Shown here: positions 7,722 to 15,979 of the stretch, one piece after another | How the letters are laid out: each line of letters starts with the position of its first letter | Numbering within the stretch: the first letter of the stretch is position 1 | Assembly (NCBI RefSeq): GCF_003344625.1 | Contig: NZ_QPKJ02000004.1 | Location: forward strand, 310,001 to 374,000 | Origin: Solirubrobacter deserti | GTDB taxonomy: Bacteria; Actinomycetota; Thermoleophilia; Solirubrobacterales; Solirubrobacteraceae | DNA length: 64,000 nucleotides | Reading direction: 5' to 3' | The notes under the pieces: generated by a model | What the model was told of the DNA's origin: nothing | The model's input: only the letters and a program-made list of their open reading frames with translations | The model's database searches: none | Made by a program: the position numbers and the translations under genes

Positions 7722-8493
7722 GCCGGCCGCTGCGGAACGGCTTGAGGTCGATCGTGGCGTGCTGGTAGCCGGCGCGCTTGATCGCGTCGGTGATGCCCCG
7801 CTCGGCGGCGAGGGCGCGATCCAGGTCCTCGATCGCGACTTCGAGGCGGCCGAGGATGCCGTGGTGGCGCACGCGGATTACGGGGAAGCCGAGTGCCTTG
7901 ACGGCCTGCTCGGCGCGGTCGATCTGCGCGAGCGTCTCGGGGTCGACGCCCGTGCCGTACGGGATGCGTGAGGCCAGGCACGGGCTCGCGGGCTTCTCCG
8001 CGCTCGGCAGCTGGAGGAGGCGTGCGAGCGCGCGGACCTCGTCCTTGGTGACATCGACGAGCGGATGCCGCACGTCGTGCTCGGCGGCGGCCTTCAGGCC
8101 GGGGCGCCAGTCGCCCTGGTCGTCCTGGTTCGCGCCGCTGAGAAGCGCGACGCCCGGGTAGCGCGCGGCGAGCGTGTCGTAGAGCTCGGTCTTGCAGAAG
8201 TAGCAGCGGTCGCGGCCGTTGGCGCGGTAGCCGGGCCGCGCGAGCTCGTTGGTGGGCACGATCTCGTGGGCGATGCCGATGTGCCGTGCGACGCGCTGCG
8301 CCCCTTCGAGCTCGCCGGTCGCGACGGAAGGCGAGACCGCGGTGACGGCGCGAGCGCGGTCGCCGAGCGCGCGGTGGGCGATCGCCGCGACGACGCTCGA
8401 ATCGACGCCGCCGGAGAAGGCGACGACCGCGTGGCCGAGCGCGGCGACGCGCGCCTCGAGCGCCGCCAGCCGCGCGGCGATCTCGCCGCTCAT
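7684..8493 (-). CDS. larE: LarE, pyridinium-3,5-bisthiocarboxylic acid mononucleotide synthase
   Basis: A 269-residue PP-loop ATP pyrophosphatase; SGGVDSS at 27-33 is the PP-loop. LarE adenylates the carboxylates of the dicarboxylated nicotinate nucleotide made by LarB and inserts sulfur. Cys172 in SPCLASR sits where Lactobacillus LarE has the Cys that sacrifices its sulfur (Cys176). Two more Cys (97 and 100, CYFC) are present and are the only others, which recalls LarE versions reported to use an iron-sulfur cluster; this assignment is inference. It is the last gene of larB-larC-larE, overlapping larC by 4 bp. Confidence 0.93.
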   Translation of the reverse strand: MSGEIAARLAALEARVAALGHAVVAFSGGVDSSVVAAIAHRALGDRARAVTAVSPSVATGELEGAQRVARHIGIAHEIVPTNELARPGYRANGRDRCYFCKTELYDTLAARYPGVALLSGANQDDQGDWRPGLKAAAEHDVRHPLVDVTKDEVRALARLLQLPSAEKPASPCLASRIPYGTGVDPETLAQIDRAEQAVKALGFPVIRVRHHGILGRLEVAIEDLDRALAAERGITDAIKRAGYQHATIDLKPFRSGRLNVEPARPATSR

Positions 8494-9626
8494 GCGGCGA
8501 CCTCATGCGCCGCCGCCAGCGCGCGCGCCCACACCGTCTTGACGGCGTCCCCGGTGATCCTCGCCGCCCGTTCGCAGTCGGCGTGCTCGGGGGCGAGGTT
8601 GACGATCTTGCCGTCGAGCCGGCCGATCTTCACGCGCACGGGCTCGCCCGCGACCTCGACGGTGAGGTGATCGCGTTCGAGCTCGACGCGGTCCAGGTGC
8701 GCGACACGGACGCCCAGCGTGCTCGTCTCGCGCAGCACCGCGTCGATCACGGCGCGCTGGTCGTCAGGGCGCGCGAGCGCGGACAGCACGAAGCCGGGGC
8801 GGCCGTGCTTCATGGTCACGGGGGTGGTCCAGACGTCGAGCGCGCCGGCGGCGAAGCACGCGGCGGCGGCGTCCGGGGCCAGCTCGGGCAGCAGGTCGTC
8901 GAGGTTGGCCTCGATCAGGCTGACCGTGCCCGTCGTGGCCTCGGTCCCGAGGATCACGCGGACGACGTTCGGGAACGGCTCGAGCTCGCGCGTCCCGGCG
9001 CCGTAGCCGGTGCCCTGGACCGTCATGCGCGGCAGCGGCCCGTAGGACTCGGCGAGCGCGGCGACGAGCGCGGCGCCCGTCGGCGTGACGAGCTCGAGCT
9101 CCAGCTCGACGCCGTGGACCGGCGCGCCCTTGAGCAGCTCCAGCGTGGCGGGCGCGGGCAGCGGGAGGTTGCCGTGGGCGGCCTTCACGAACCCGCGGCC
9201 CAGCGGCAGCGGCGAGCAGATCACGCGGTCGACGTTCAGTGACTCCAGCGCGAGCGCGACGCCGACGATCTCGCCGATCGCGTCGATCGCGCCGACCTCG
9301 TGGAAGTGCACGCGCTCGGGCTCGATGCCGTGGATGCGGCCTTCCGCGATCGCGAGCCGCTTGAACGCCTCCTGCGCGCGCGCCTCGACCCGCTCGGGCA
9401 GGCTCGCCGCCGAGATCAGGTCGCGGATCGTGCCCCAGTCACGGTGCGGCTGCTCGGCCGCGCCGGTCACGGTCGTCGTGACCGCCGTGATCCCGTGCCG
9501 CTCCGCCGTCCCCCGCTCGACCTGCAGCTCGAACGCGGAGAGGTCGACCTCCGCGCCCGCGTCGAGCAGCGCGCCGAGCAGCATGTCCCCGGCCGCGCCG
9601 CCGATGCAGTCCAGGTACGCGATCAC
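8490..9626 (-). CDS. larC: LarC, nickel insertion into the pincer nucleotide (cyclometallase)
   Basis: A 378-residue single-frame LarC. The N-terminus YLDCIGGAAGDMLLGALLDAG and the HFHEVGAIDAI motif are typical of this family (DUF111). LarC uses CTP to insert nickel into the bisthiocarboxylate nucleotide made by LarE. In Lactobacillus plantarum the protein needs a programmed frameshift between LarC1 and LarC2; here both parts are in one uninterrupted frame. The start is GTG 9626, whose GTGA overlaps the larB stop, and its end overlaps the larE start by 4 bp, so the three genes are translationally coupled. Confidence 0.93.
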   Translation of the reverse strand: MIAYLDCIGGAAGDMLLGALLDAGAEVDLSAFELQVERGTAERHGITAVTTTVTGAAEQPHRDWGTIRDLISAASLPERVEARAQEAFKRLAIAEGRIHGIEPERVHFHEVGAIDAIGEIVGVALALESLNVDRVICSPLPLGRGFVKAAHGNLPLPAPATLELLKGAPVHGVELELELVTPTGAALVAALAESYGPLPRMTVQGTGYGAGTRELEPFPNVVRVILGTEATTGTVSLIEANLDDLLPELAPDAAAACFAAGALDVWTTPVTMKHGRPGFVLSALARPDDQRAVIDAVLRETSTLGVRVAHLDRVELERDHLTVEVAGEPVRVKIGRLDGKIVNLAPEHADCERAARITGDAVKTVWARALAAAHEVAA

Positions 9627-10294
9627 TTCGCCGACTGCCTCGCGATCCGGGCCGCGATCGTGCCCGCGCCGAACCCGTCGTCGATGTTCACCACGGCCAC
9701 GCCCGCAGCGCAGCTCGTGATCATCGCCAGCAGCGCGCTCACGCCGCCGAACGTCGCGCCGTACCCCGTGCTCGTCGGCACGGCGATCACCGGTGCGGCG
9801 ACGATCCCGCCGACGACGGACGCGAGCGCCGCGTCCCACCCGGCCACGACCACGACGCAGTCCGCGCGCTTGAGATCCGGCAAGGCGGGCTCCAGCCGGT
9901 GCAGCCCGGCCACCCCCGCGTCCCGGTGCACGATCACGTTGGTCCCGAGCAGCTCCGCCCGCACCTGCGCCTCACGGACGACCGGCTCGTCGGACGTCCC
10001 GCCGGACACGATCGCCACGAGCCCTTTCGCCGCGGGCACGTGCCGCGCCACCCACGCGAGCCGCGCGCGATCGTCCTCGTGCGCTTCCGGCGCGACCTCC
10101 CGCAGCGCCGCCCGCGCGGCGGCGTCGGCGCGCGTCACCAGCACGCTGCCGGCGTCGGCCTCGATCAGCGCGGCGGCGATCGCCCGGATCTCCTCCGGCG
10201 TCTTGCCCTCGGCCACGATCGCCTCGGGCGCGCCTTGGCGCGCTTCGCGGTCCGTGTCCACACGCGCGAAGCCCAGGTCGCGGAAAGAGTCCAT
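9623..10294 (-). CDS. larB: LarB, pyridinium-3,5-biscarboxylic acid mononucleotide synthase
   Basis: A 223-residue LarB, a PurE (AIR carboxylase)-like enzyme that carboxylates and hydrolyses nicotinic acid adenine dinucleotide to start nickel-pincer cofactor synthesis. The PurE-like core is seen in AIVSGGTSDEPV, VVVAGWDAALASVVGG and VPTSTGYGATFGGVSALLAMITSC, with the C-terminal Cys and the VVNIDDGFGAG block typical of LarB. It is the first gene of the larBCE operon; TAACCT on its strand lies 11 bases before the ATG as a possible -10. Placement next to the LarA-like operon indicates that this set supplies its cofactor. Confidence 0.93.
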   Translation of the reverse strand: MDSFRDLGFARVDTDREARQGAPEAIVAEGKTPEEIRAIAAALIEADAGSVLVTRADAAARAALREVAPEAHEDDRARLAWVARHVPAAKGLVAIVSGGTSDEPVVREAQVRAELLGTNVIVHRDAGVAGLHRLEPALPDLKRADCVVVVAGWDAALASVVGGIVAAPVIAVPTSTGYGATFGGVSALLAMITSCAAGVAVVNIDDGFGAGTIAARIARQSAK

Positions 10295-10318
10295 CTGGCT
10301 GCAGCAGGTTATCCGGGC

Positions 10319-11272
10319 CTACGCGGCGTCCCGGAAGCGGCCGAAGCGGATCTCGAGCAGCTCCGGGTCCGGCCGGTCCCGAGGTCGGCGAGGAATCTGG
10401 ATGGGCGAACCGTGGAAGCCCTGAAGCCCGACTTTCAACATCGGTCCGTCGATCTCGTGCAGCAGGCGAGTCGCGATGTGGACCACACCGTCGGGCGCGA
10501 TGCCGAGGAGGTTGCGGTCGTAGGCCAGGTGGTGAATCGCACACAGGGCAATGCCGTTCGCCACCGTCGCCGTGCCGCGCGACTCGGTGTCGCCGATGAT
10601 GTGCGCGGCTTGCAGCAGCGGCACCTCGCGGAGCCGGCAGACAGCGCACTGCCGCGAGTACGCGCGGAGTACGTTCTCGCGGAACCGTTGCTGGTGGAGC
10701 CGGTAATGAGCCTGACGAGTGGCGTAGCGCCGCGCAGGCTCGTCAAAGTCGAAGTCGGGCTTGATTTCAGCTGTCGGCCACGCGACCTGAAATTCCACCC
10801 GCTCCTTGATCGGATCGTCGTGCGTCAGGTAGATCGGTGCGATCGGCGTGTACTGGCTCGGCACGATCCCGTTGAAGTAGATGAGCGGCACAGCGATCTC
10901 GAAGGCTGCGCGCATGGCACCGTTATCCCGCGCGGCGGCAATCCGTGCTCGTTCCGTGTCGCTCTTTGGACGGCGATAGTGATACGTGAACGTCTGCGTT
11001 TCTTCGTCGTACCCGTCGTCGTAAGGAGCGTCCTCGTCAGTGGGCGGCGTTGTCGTCAAGCTCAACGCGGCGCGTCCGGCGAACTCCTTCGGGCGGTGGA
11101 TCCCGGCGTAGAACGATCCGTACGAGAGGCGGCCGATCGGTGTTGGAAACCCCTCTCGAAGCACGTCGACGTGGACGAGCCCGTCGTAGCGACGGGAGAG
11201 TTCAAGGACGTGATCTAGCGCGAACCTACGAAGTTCGACGTCAAGCGGATCCCCAACCACGCCGCGAAGCAT
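10319..11272 (-). CDS. HNH endonuclease, predicted restriction endonuclease (COG3440-like)
   Basis: About 317 residues from ATG 11272; a TTG at 11347 is a weaker alternative. The C-terminal part is an HNH_2-type nuclease: a CxxC pair (CAVC), QAAHII with the general-base His, then NGIALCAIHHLAYD. The N-terminal ~200 residues (GIHRP near the start, YDDGYD, PLIYFNGIVPSQYTPIAPIYL) match the target-reading part seen in COG3440 predicted restriction enzymes, often thought to read modified DNA. No methyltransferase or partner lies nearby, so a stand-alone type IV-like role is possible. It is on the larBCE strand but 24 bp downstream of nothing that it couples to. Confidence 0.8.
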   Translation of the reverse strand: MLRGVVGDPLDVELRRFALDHVLELSRRYDGLVHVDVLREGFPTPIGRLSYGSFYAGIHRPKEFAGRAALSLTTTPPTDEDAPYDDGYDEETQTFTYHYRRPKSDTERARIAAARDNGAMRAAFEIAVPLIYFNGIVPSQYTPIAPIYLTHDDPIKERVEFQVAWPTAEIKPDFDFDEPARRYATRQAHYRLHQQRFRENVLRAYSRQCAVCRLREVPLLQAAHIIGDTESRGTATVANGIALCAIHHLAYDRNLLGIAPDGVVHIATRLLHEIDGPMLKVGLQGFHGSPIQIPRRPRDRPDPELLEIRFGRFRDAA

Positions 11273-11428
11273 CCACGTTGGGTCGCCAGATAGCAATCGC
11301 TGGGGTACGGCTGGCCCTACCGGCGTGGGCGGGTTCTGGCGCCCCAAAGAGGCGGGCTGGCCCGGTGGGGAGAGAAATCACTCCGAGGGACTATTCACGA
11401 AACCGTCCAGCGTCCCGAGGATCCCGTC

Positions 11429-11659
11429 ATGAACCACATCCATGAGCTCGCCTACCGCGCCCACGACGGCATCTTCGTGACCATGTTCTGGGACGCGGAG
11501 ACGAACCTGGTCACCGTGGCGGTCGCCGACGAGAAGACCGACGACGCGTTCGAGGTCCTCGTGCTCCCCGGTGAGCGCGCGCTCGACGTCTTTCATCATC
11601 CGTACGCGTACCGCGCGGTGCGCGAAGAGCGGTCGTCGACGCTGGTGCGGACGACATGA
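11429..11659 (+). CDS. Small hypothetical protein
   Basis: A 76-residue protein starting at ATG 11429, with GAGG about 8 bases upstream. The sequence (HDGIFVTMFWDAETNLVTVAVADE, then FEVLVLPGERALDVFHHPYAY) predicts a small beta-rich soluble fold with no signal peptide or membrane segment. I do not recognise a family. Its stop overlaps the ATG of the next small gene by 4 bp, so the two are probably co-translated. The divergent HNH gene begins 156 bp to the left. Confidence 0.7.
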   Translation: MNHIHELAYRAHDGIFVTMFWDAETNLVTVAVADEKTDDAFEVLVLPGERALDVFHHPYAYRAVREERSSTLVRTT

Positions 11660-11862
11660 CCGTCCCGGACGGCACCATCTGGACCGGCCGCTATCCGGTC
11701 GCGCCGGGGACGGCGCCGCGCGACGTCGTCGTGCGCGTGCGCCAGCAGGGGTGGACGACGGTCGAGTTCGACATCGAGCACTCCTACGGCGGGCCGACCG
11801 GCGTCGGGCACGGGTCGTTGCCGTCTGCGCTGTTCGCGCGGCGCTTCGCTCGGATCTTCTGA
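11656..11862 (+). CDS. Small hypothetical protein
   Basis: A 68-residue protein starting at ATG 11656, overlapping the previous stop by 4 bp. It is beta-rich with a Gly-rich turn (EHSYGGPTGVGHGSLP) and an Arg/Phe-rich end. No known domain or targeting signal is visible. Coupling to the 76-residue gene before it is the best evidence that both are real. Confidence 0.65.
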   Translation: MTVPDGTIWTGRYPVAPGTAPRDVVVRVRQQGWTTVEFDIEHSYGGPTGVGHGSLPSALFARRFARIF

Positions 11863-11896
11863 GCCGCGACCCTGGACAGGGGTGGGAACATGGTCG

Positions 11897-12274
11897 GTGG
11901 TGAACGCGACCGACCTCACCGTGGTCCTGCGTGACGAACCGGGCGGCCTGGCCCGGGTGAGCGAGGTCGCGGTGGCCGCGGGCGTGCACCTGCGCGGGCT
12001 GGCCGCGTTCACGGGTGACGAGCACGGGTTCGTCCACGCGCTCGTCGACAACGGCGACGTCGCGAAGGTCACCGACGCGCTCAGGCGCGCGAAGATCAAG
12101 GTTGCGGACACACGGGACGTGCTGGTCGTCCCGGTCGGCACGGGCGGGCTGGCGGACGTGATGATCGCGCTGGCCGAGGCCAACGTGAACGTGGACCTCG
12201 CCTACACGGCGAACGGCGACAAGGTCGTGATCGCGACCGACGACGTCTACAACGCGCGCGACGCCCTCTCGTAG
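11897..12274 (+). CDS. ACT-domain protein
   Basis: About 125 residues holding two ACT-like repeats: VVLRDEPGGLARVSEVAVAAGVHLRGL in the first half and MIALAEANVNVDLAYT in the second. ACT domains bind amino acids or similar small ligands, often as regulatory parts. The exact start is uncertain: GTG codons at 11882, 11897 and 11900 are in frame; 11897 leaves the GGGGTGGGA stretch upstream as a ribosome binding site. The last 28 bp overlap the convergent kinase gene. No catalytic domain is attached, so it is probably a free-standing ligand sensor. Confidence 0.8.
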   Translation: MVNATDLTVVLRDEPGGLARVSEVAVAAGVHLRGLAAFTGDEHGFVHALVDNGDVAKVTDALRRAKIKVADTRDVLVVPVGTGGLADVMIALAEANVNVDLAYTANGDKVVIATDDVYNARDALS

Positions 12275-13104
12275 CCGGCCAGCGCCTCGTCGCAGAGGTC
12301 GCTCATGCCCTCCTCGGCGGCGTACACCGCCAGGACCGCGCACAGGTTGAGCGCGAGCACCTGCGCTCGCAGCAGCTGCTCCTCGGTGATGCGCCCGTAT
12401 GCGCGGAAGAAGTCCGAGCGGCCGTCCGGGCCGAGCAGGCACCACAGCAGGATCAGGTCGATCGACGGGTCGCCGACGCAGACGTCGCCCCAGTCGATCA
12501 CGCCGGCCATCGCGCCGTCGCGCACGAGCACGTGGCGCAGGTGCAGGTCGCCGTGGCAGACGGCCGTTGCGGGCGGGCGCTCCAGGCGGCGCGCGTCCGA
12601 GAGCCAGCCCGGCGGCTTGCGGCCGAGCGCCTGGACCGATTCGATCGTGCGCGCCACGCGGATGCCCATGTCCGCCCGGCCCATCGGGTCGTCGGGCAGG
12701 GGCGAGCTCACCGTCGAGTCGTGCAGCGCGCGCAAGAACTCGCCCAGCGGACGGCCGACTGCGTTGCGCTCGTCTTCGCTGAGCCCGAGCGGCTCGCGCC
12801 CGACGATCAGCTCCGCGCCGAACCAGGGCCACGCGAACTCGTCGGTGGGCTCGCCGACGAACACCGGCGTCGGTACGGGCAGCGGCAGGCGCAGCTGCGG
12901 CAGCACGTCCAGCTCACGCACGACGCCGGGGATCGCCATCTCGCGCCGCGGGAAGCGGAACGCGTAGCGCCCGTCGACGAGCCAGACGGTGTTGTCCCAG
13001 CCCTCGCCGATCAACGTCAGCGACGAGGGCGTGAAGTGCTGGGCGCTGATCAACCGCCGGGCGAGCGCCTCGTCGACGGTCCGTTCGGGGCTCCATTCGG
13101 GCAT
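12247..13104 (-). CDS. Aminoglycoside phosphotransferase (APH) family kinase
   Basis: A 285-residue kinase-like protein. The catalytic loop CHGDLHLRHVLV (HGDxxxxN/H type, with His where Asn is usual) and the metal-binding VIDWGDVCVGDPSIDL are clear; the N-lobe has GEGWDNTVWLV as nucleotide-binding strand pair and a FRFPRR lysine/arginine region. Members phosphorylate hydroxyls of aminoglycosides, macrolides, homoserine, choline and other small molecules, so the substrate cannot be named and a resistance role should not be assumed. It is divergent from the methyltransferase-glycosyltransferase gene with only 23 bp between starts. Confidence 0.88.
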   Translation of the reverse strand: MPEWSPERTVDEALARRLISAQHFTPSSLTLIGEGWDNTVWLVDGRYAFRFPRREMAIPGVVRELDVLPQLRLPLPVPTPVFVGEPTDEFAWPWFGAELIVGREPLGLSEDERNAVGRPLGEFLRALHDSTVSSPLPDDPMGRADMGIRVARTIESVQALGRKPPGWLSDARRLERPPATAVCHGDLHLRHVLVRDGAMAGVIDWGDVCVGDPSIDLILLWCLLGPDGRSDFFRAYGRITEEQLLRAQVLALNLCAVLAVYAAEEGMSDLCDEALAGYERASRAL

Positions 13105-13127
13105 CGCTTGGTAGCGTGCCGCATCGC

Positions 13128-14804
13128 ATGGCGGTGTGCCGGATCTGCTCGGGCGAGCTCGAGCTGCGCATACGCGGCAACGGAGCCGCGCCCACAGCGG
13201 CCCTCTTCTCGCCGTCGGCGCACGCCGTCGGCGAGCACGGCGACCTGCTCGAATGCCGCGAGTGCGGGACGATCCAGCAGCCTGTCCTGCCGCAGGGCGA
13301 CGCGCTGCACGACCTCTACCGCGACATGCGCGACGACGAGTACCTGGCGGAGGAGGACGGCCGCCGCGCGACCGCGAACCGGCTGCTGGACCTGATCGCC
13401 GCCCACCGCCCGACGGGGCGCCTGCTGGACGTCGGCTGCGGTCACGGTCTGCTGCTCGATGAGGCTCGCCGTCGGGGCTATGACACCGTCGGGCTGGAGC
13501 TCAGCCGCGAGACGGCCGCCCATGCGCGCTCGCTGGGGCTCGACGTGCGCGAGGTCCCGCTGGAGGCGTTCACCGAGGGCACCAACGGCGACGCGCCCGG
13601 CGCGTTCGACGTGGTCGTGCTCGCGGACGTGATCGAGCACCTGGACGACCCGGTCGCCGCGATCGACCAGTGCGCCGCGCTGCTGCGGCCCGGCGGCGTG
13701 CTGTGCGTCGTGACGCCCGACCCGGCCTCGCCCACGGCGCGCCTCGCCGGCGCGCGCTGGTGGGGCTTCTTGCCCGCTCACACGGTCCTGCTCCCGCGCC
13801 GCACGCTGCGGGAGCTGCTCAGCGCGGCGGGCCTGGTGATCTCCGACGACGTCCCCTTCGTGCGCACCTTCGCGGCCAAGCGCTGGGTCGGGGGGCTGGC
13901 CGAGCGGCTCCCGCAGGGCGACCGGTTGAGCGCGCTCGCGGACCGCCTGCCGCCGGTGAAGCTGTCGCTGTCGCTGGGCGACGAGCGCGTCATCCTCGCC
14001 CACCGCACGCCGGTGCGCCTCGCCGAGCAGCCGCTGCTCCAGCACTCCAACGGCCGTGCGCCGATCCACGTCGTGCTGCCGGCCTACAAGGCCACGCGCA
14101 CGATCCCCGACGTCGTCGCCGAGATGCCGCCGCAGGCCGCCGATCACGCGCTGCTGATCGACGACGCGTCGCCGGACGAGACCACGGACGTCGCCCTGCT
14201 GCACGGCCTCGACGTGCTCCGCCACCCCGCCAACCGCGGCTACGGCGCCTCGCAGAAGACGGGGTACACGCACGCGCTGCGCGCCGGCGCGGCCGTGATC
14301 GTGATGGTGCACGCCGACAACCAGTACGACCCGGGGCTGGTGGCGGACATGGCCGAGCCGATCCTGGCCGGGGACGCCGACGTCGTGATCGGCTCGCGGC
14401 TGCTCGTCGACCGCGCGGTGGCGGGCGGGATGCCGCGCTGGAAGTGGGTCGGCAACCGGCTGCTGACCGGAATCGAGAACGCCGTCTTCGGCGTGCGCTT
14501 CAGCGAGTACCACACGGGCTATCGCGCGTTCAGCGCCGACTTCCTGCGCTCGATCCCGTTCCTGCGCAACTCGGACGACTTCGTCTTCGACCAGGAAATC
14601 TTCGCCCAGGTGCTGGCCCGCAAGGCCCGCGTGGTCGAGATCCCGATCCCGACGCGCTACTTCCACGAGGCGTCGAGCGTCGACTTCGTCACCAGCCTCC
14701 GCTACGCCTTCAAGACGCTGTGGGTGCTCGCCCGTTACCGGCTGGACCGCCGCTGGGCCCTGCTGCGCCGACCCGCCGCATGGCTTTCACCCCGAGACGG
14801 ATAG
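13128..14804 (+). CDS. Fusion of SAM methyltransferase and GT2 glycosyltransferase
   Basis: About 558 residues from ATG 13128. Residues ~3-50 hold a CRIC/CREC zinc-ribbon as in sugar C-methyltransferases; LLDVGCGHGLLLDEA (~100) is motif I of a class I methyltransferase, followed by VVVLADVIEHLDDP and LLRPGGVLCVVTPD. From about residue 310 there is a family 2 glycosyltransferase: IHVVLPAYKATRTI, LLIDDASPDET, HADNQYDPG (DxD-like) and IGSRLL, resembling dolichyl-phosphate mannosyltransferases. It may modify and transfer a sugar for a cell-surface glycan. Its end overlaps the next membrane glycosyltransferase gene by 25 bp, so both form an operon. Confidence 0.87.
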   Translation: MAVCRICSGELELRIRGNGAAPTAALFSPSAHAVGEHGDLLECRECGTIQQPVLPQGDALHDLYRDMRDDEYLAEEDGRRATANRLLDLIAAHRPTGRLLDVGCGHGLLLDEARRRGYDTVGLELSRETAAHARSLGLDVREVPLEAFTEGTNGDAPGAFDVVVLADVIEHLDDPVAAIDQCAALLRPGGVLCVVTPDPASPTARLAGARWWGFLPAHTVLLPRRTLRELLSAAGLVISDDVPFVRTFAAKRWVGGLAERLPQGDRLSALADRLPPVKLSLSLGDERVILAHRTPVRLAEQPLLQHSNGRAPIHVVLPAYKATRTIPDVVAEMPPQAADHALLIDDASPDETTDVALLHGLDVLRHPANRGYGASQKTGYTHALRAGAAVIVMVHADNQYDPGLVADMAEPILAGDADVVIGSRLLVDRAVAGGMPRWKWVGNRLLTGIENAVFGVRFSEYHTGYRAFSADFLRSIPFLRNSDDFVFDQEIFAQVLARKARVVEIPIPTRYFHEASSVDFVTSLRYAFKTLWVLARYRLDRRWALLRRPAAWLSPRDG

Positions 14805-15979
14805 CCGTCGCGATCCTCGTCGCCGCGTTGGCGATCCGCGTCGCGTGGGTGCTCGCGACGCCGGACTACCGGCTCGTGCACGACGCGCTCGACTACAACC
14901 GGCACGCGATCTCGCTCGCGAACGGCGACGGCTTCGCGCTCTCCTACGGCCGCGAGACCGCGTTCCGGCCGCCGACCTACCCGATCTTCCTCGCCGGCGT
15001 GTACTGGGTCTTCGGCCCGTCGCTGGAGTGGGCGCGGTTGGCCAACGCGCTCGTCGGCACCGGCATCGTGGCGCTGATCGGCGTGATCGCGCACCAGGTG
15101 TGGGGCAACCGCGTCGCGCTGATCGCGATGGCGCTGGCCGCCGTGTACATCCCGCAGATCCTCATCGGCCAGTCCGTGATGAGCGAGCCGCTGTTCACGC
15201 TGTGCATGCTCGGCGCCATCGCGGCGGCGTTGCGCGGCTGGGTGATCCCGGCGGGCGTGCTGATCGGGCTCGCGATCCTCGGCCGGTCCAACGCGCTCGT
15301 GCTGCTGGCGCCACTCGCGTGGGCCTTGTGGAAGGGGCCGAGACCGGCGCTGATCATGCTGCTCGCCGCCACGCTCACGATCGCGCCCTGGGCGGTCCGC
15401 AACTACGTCGTCTTCGACGCCTTCGTCCCGGTCGGGACCCAGTTCGGCTCCGCGCTCGCCGGCACGTACAACAGCGAGGCGATGAACGACCGCGAGAACC
15501 CGGCCTCGTGGCGGACCCTGAAGCGCGTCGACGACTACCGGCCGATCTTCAACCAGCTGCGGGTGACGCCCGAGCCCGTGCTGGAGAAGCGGCTGCGGGA
15601 GGCGTCGCTCGAGTACATCAAGGACCATCCCGGTGCCCCGTTGAAGGTCGCGTTCTGGACGACGCGCCGGATGCTCGACCTGGCCGGCTGGGACTGGGCG
15701 ATCCACACCGCGGGCACGATCTCCGCGGGCAAGCGCGCCGGCGCGGCGGGGATCATCTGCTTCTGGGTCTTCGCGGTGTTGGCGGTGATCGGCGCGTTCA
15801 CGCGACGCGCCCGGGACGCCCCGCTGTGGCTGTGGACCGTGCCCGTGCTGATGTACCTCGGCGTCGTCTTCCTCGTGGTGGAGACGCCGCGCTACCGGAC
15901 CGCAATCGACCCGTTCGTGATCATGCTCGCCGCGCTCGCGATCTCAGCGGTGACGGCCAAGCGGGCCCAGGTCCCATAG
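14780..15979 (+). CDS. Multi-pass membrane glycosyltransferase (GT39/ArnT-like)
   Basis: A 399-residue membrane protein. After an N-terminal membrane helix come DALDYNRHAISLANGDGF and RPPTYPIFL, matching the first periplasmic loop of ArnT/PMT-type transferases, where an acidic residue acts on a polyprenyl-phosphate sugar. Seven or more further hydrophobic segments follow, with SVMSEPLFTL a typical family loop. The preceding gene makes a DPM1-like glycosyltransferase, which would supply the lipid-linked sugar used here. The overlap of 25 bp supports co-expression. The final 36 bp overlap the convergent patatin gene. Confidence 0.82.
   Translation: MAFTPRRIAVAILVAALAIRVAWVLATPDYRLVHDALDYNRHAISLANGDGFALSYGRETAFRPPTYPIFLAGVYWVFGPSLEWARLANALVGTGIVALIGVIAHQVWGNRVALIAMALAAVYIPQILIGQSVMSEPLFTLCMLGAIAAALRGWVIPAGVLIGLAILGRSNALVLLAPLAWALWKGPRPALIMLLAATLTIAPWAVRNYVVFDAFVPVGTQFGSALAGTYNSEAMNDRENPASWRTLKRVDDYRPIFNQLRVTPEPVLEKRLREASLEYIKDHPGAPLKVAFWTTRRMLDLAGWDWAIHTAGTISAGKRAGAAGIICFWVFAVLAVIGAFTRRARDAPLWLWTVPVLMYLGVVFLVVETPRYRTAIDPFVIMLAALAISAVTAKRAQVP

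Noticed and set aside
8490..9626. Programmed frameshift in larC as in Lactobacillus plantarum
   Set aside because: The N- and C-terminal parts are in one continuous frame here, so no frameshift is needed.
12247..13104. Aminoglycoside resistance gene
   Set aside because: The kinase belongs to the broad APH superfamily, but nothing links it to a resistance subgroup, and the catalytic loop differs from the classic HGDxxxxN.
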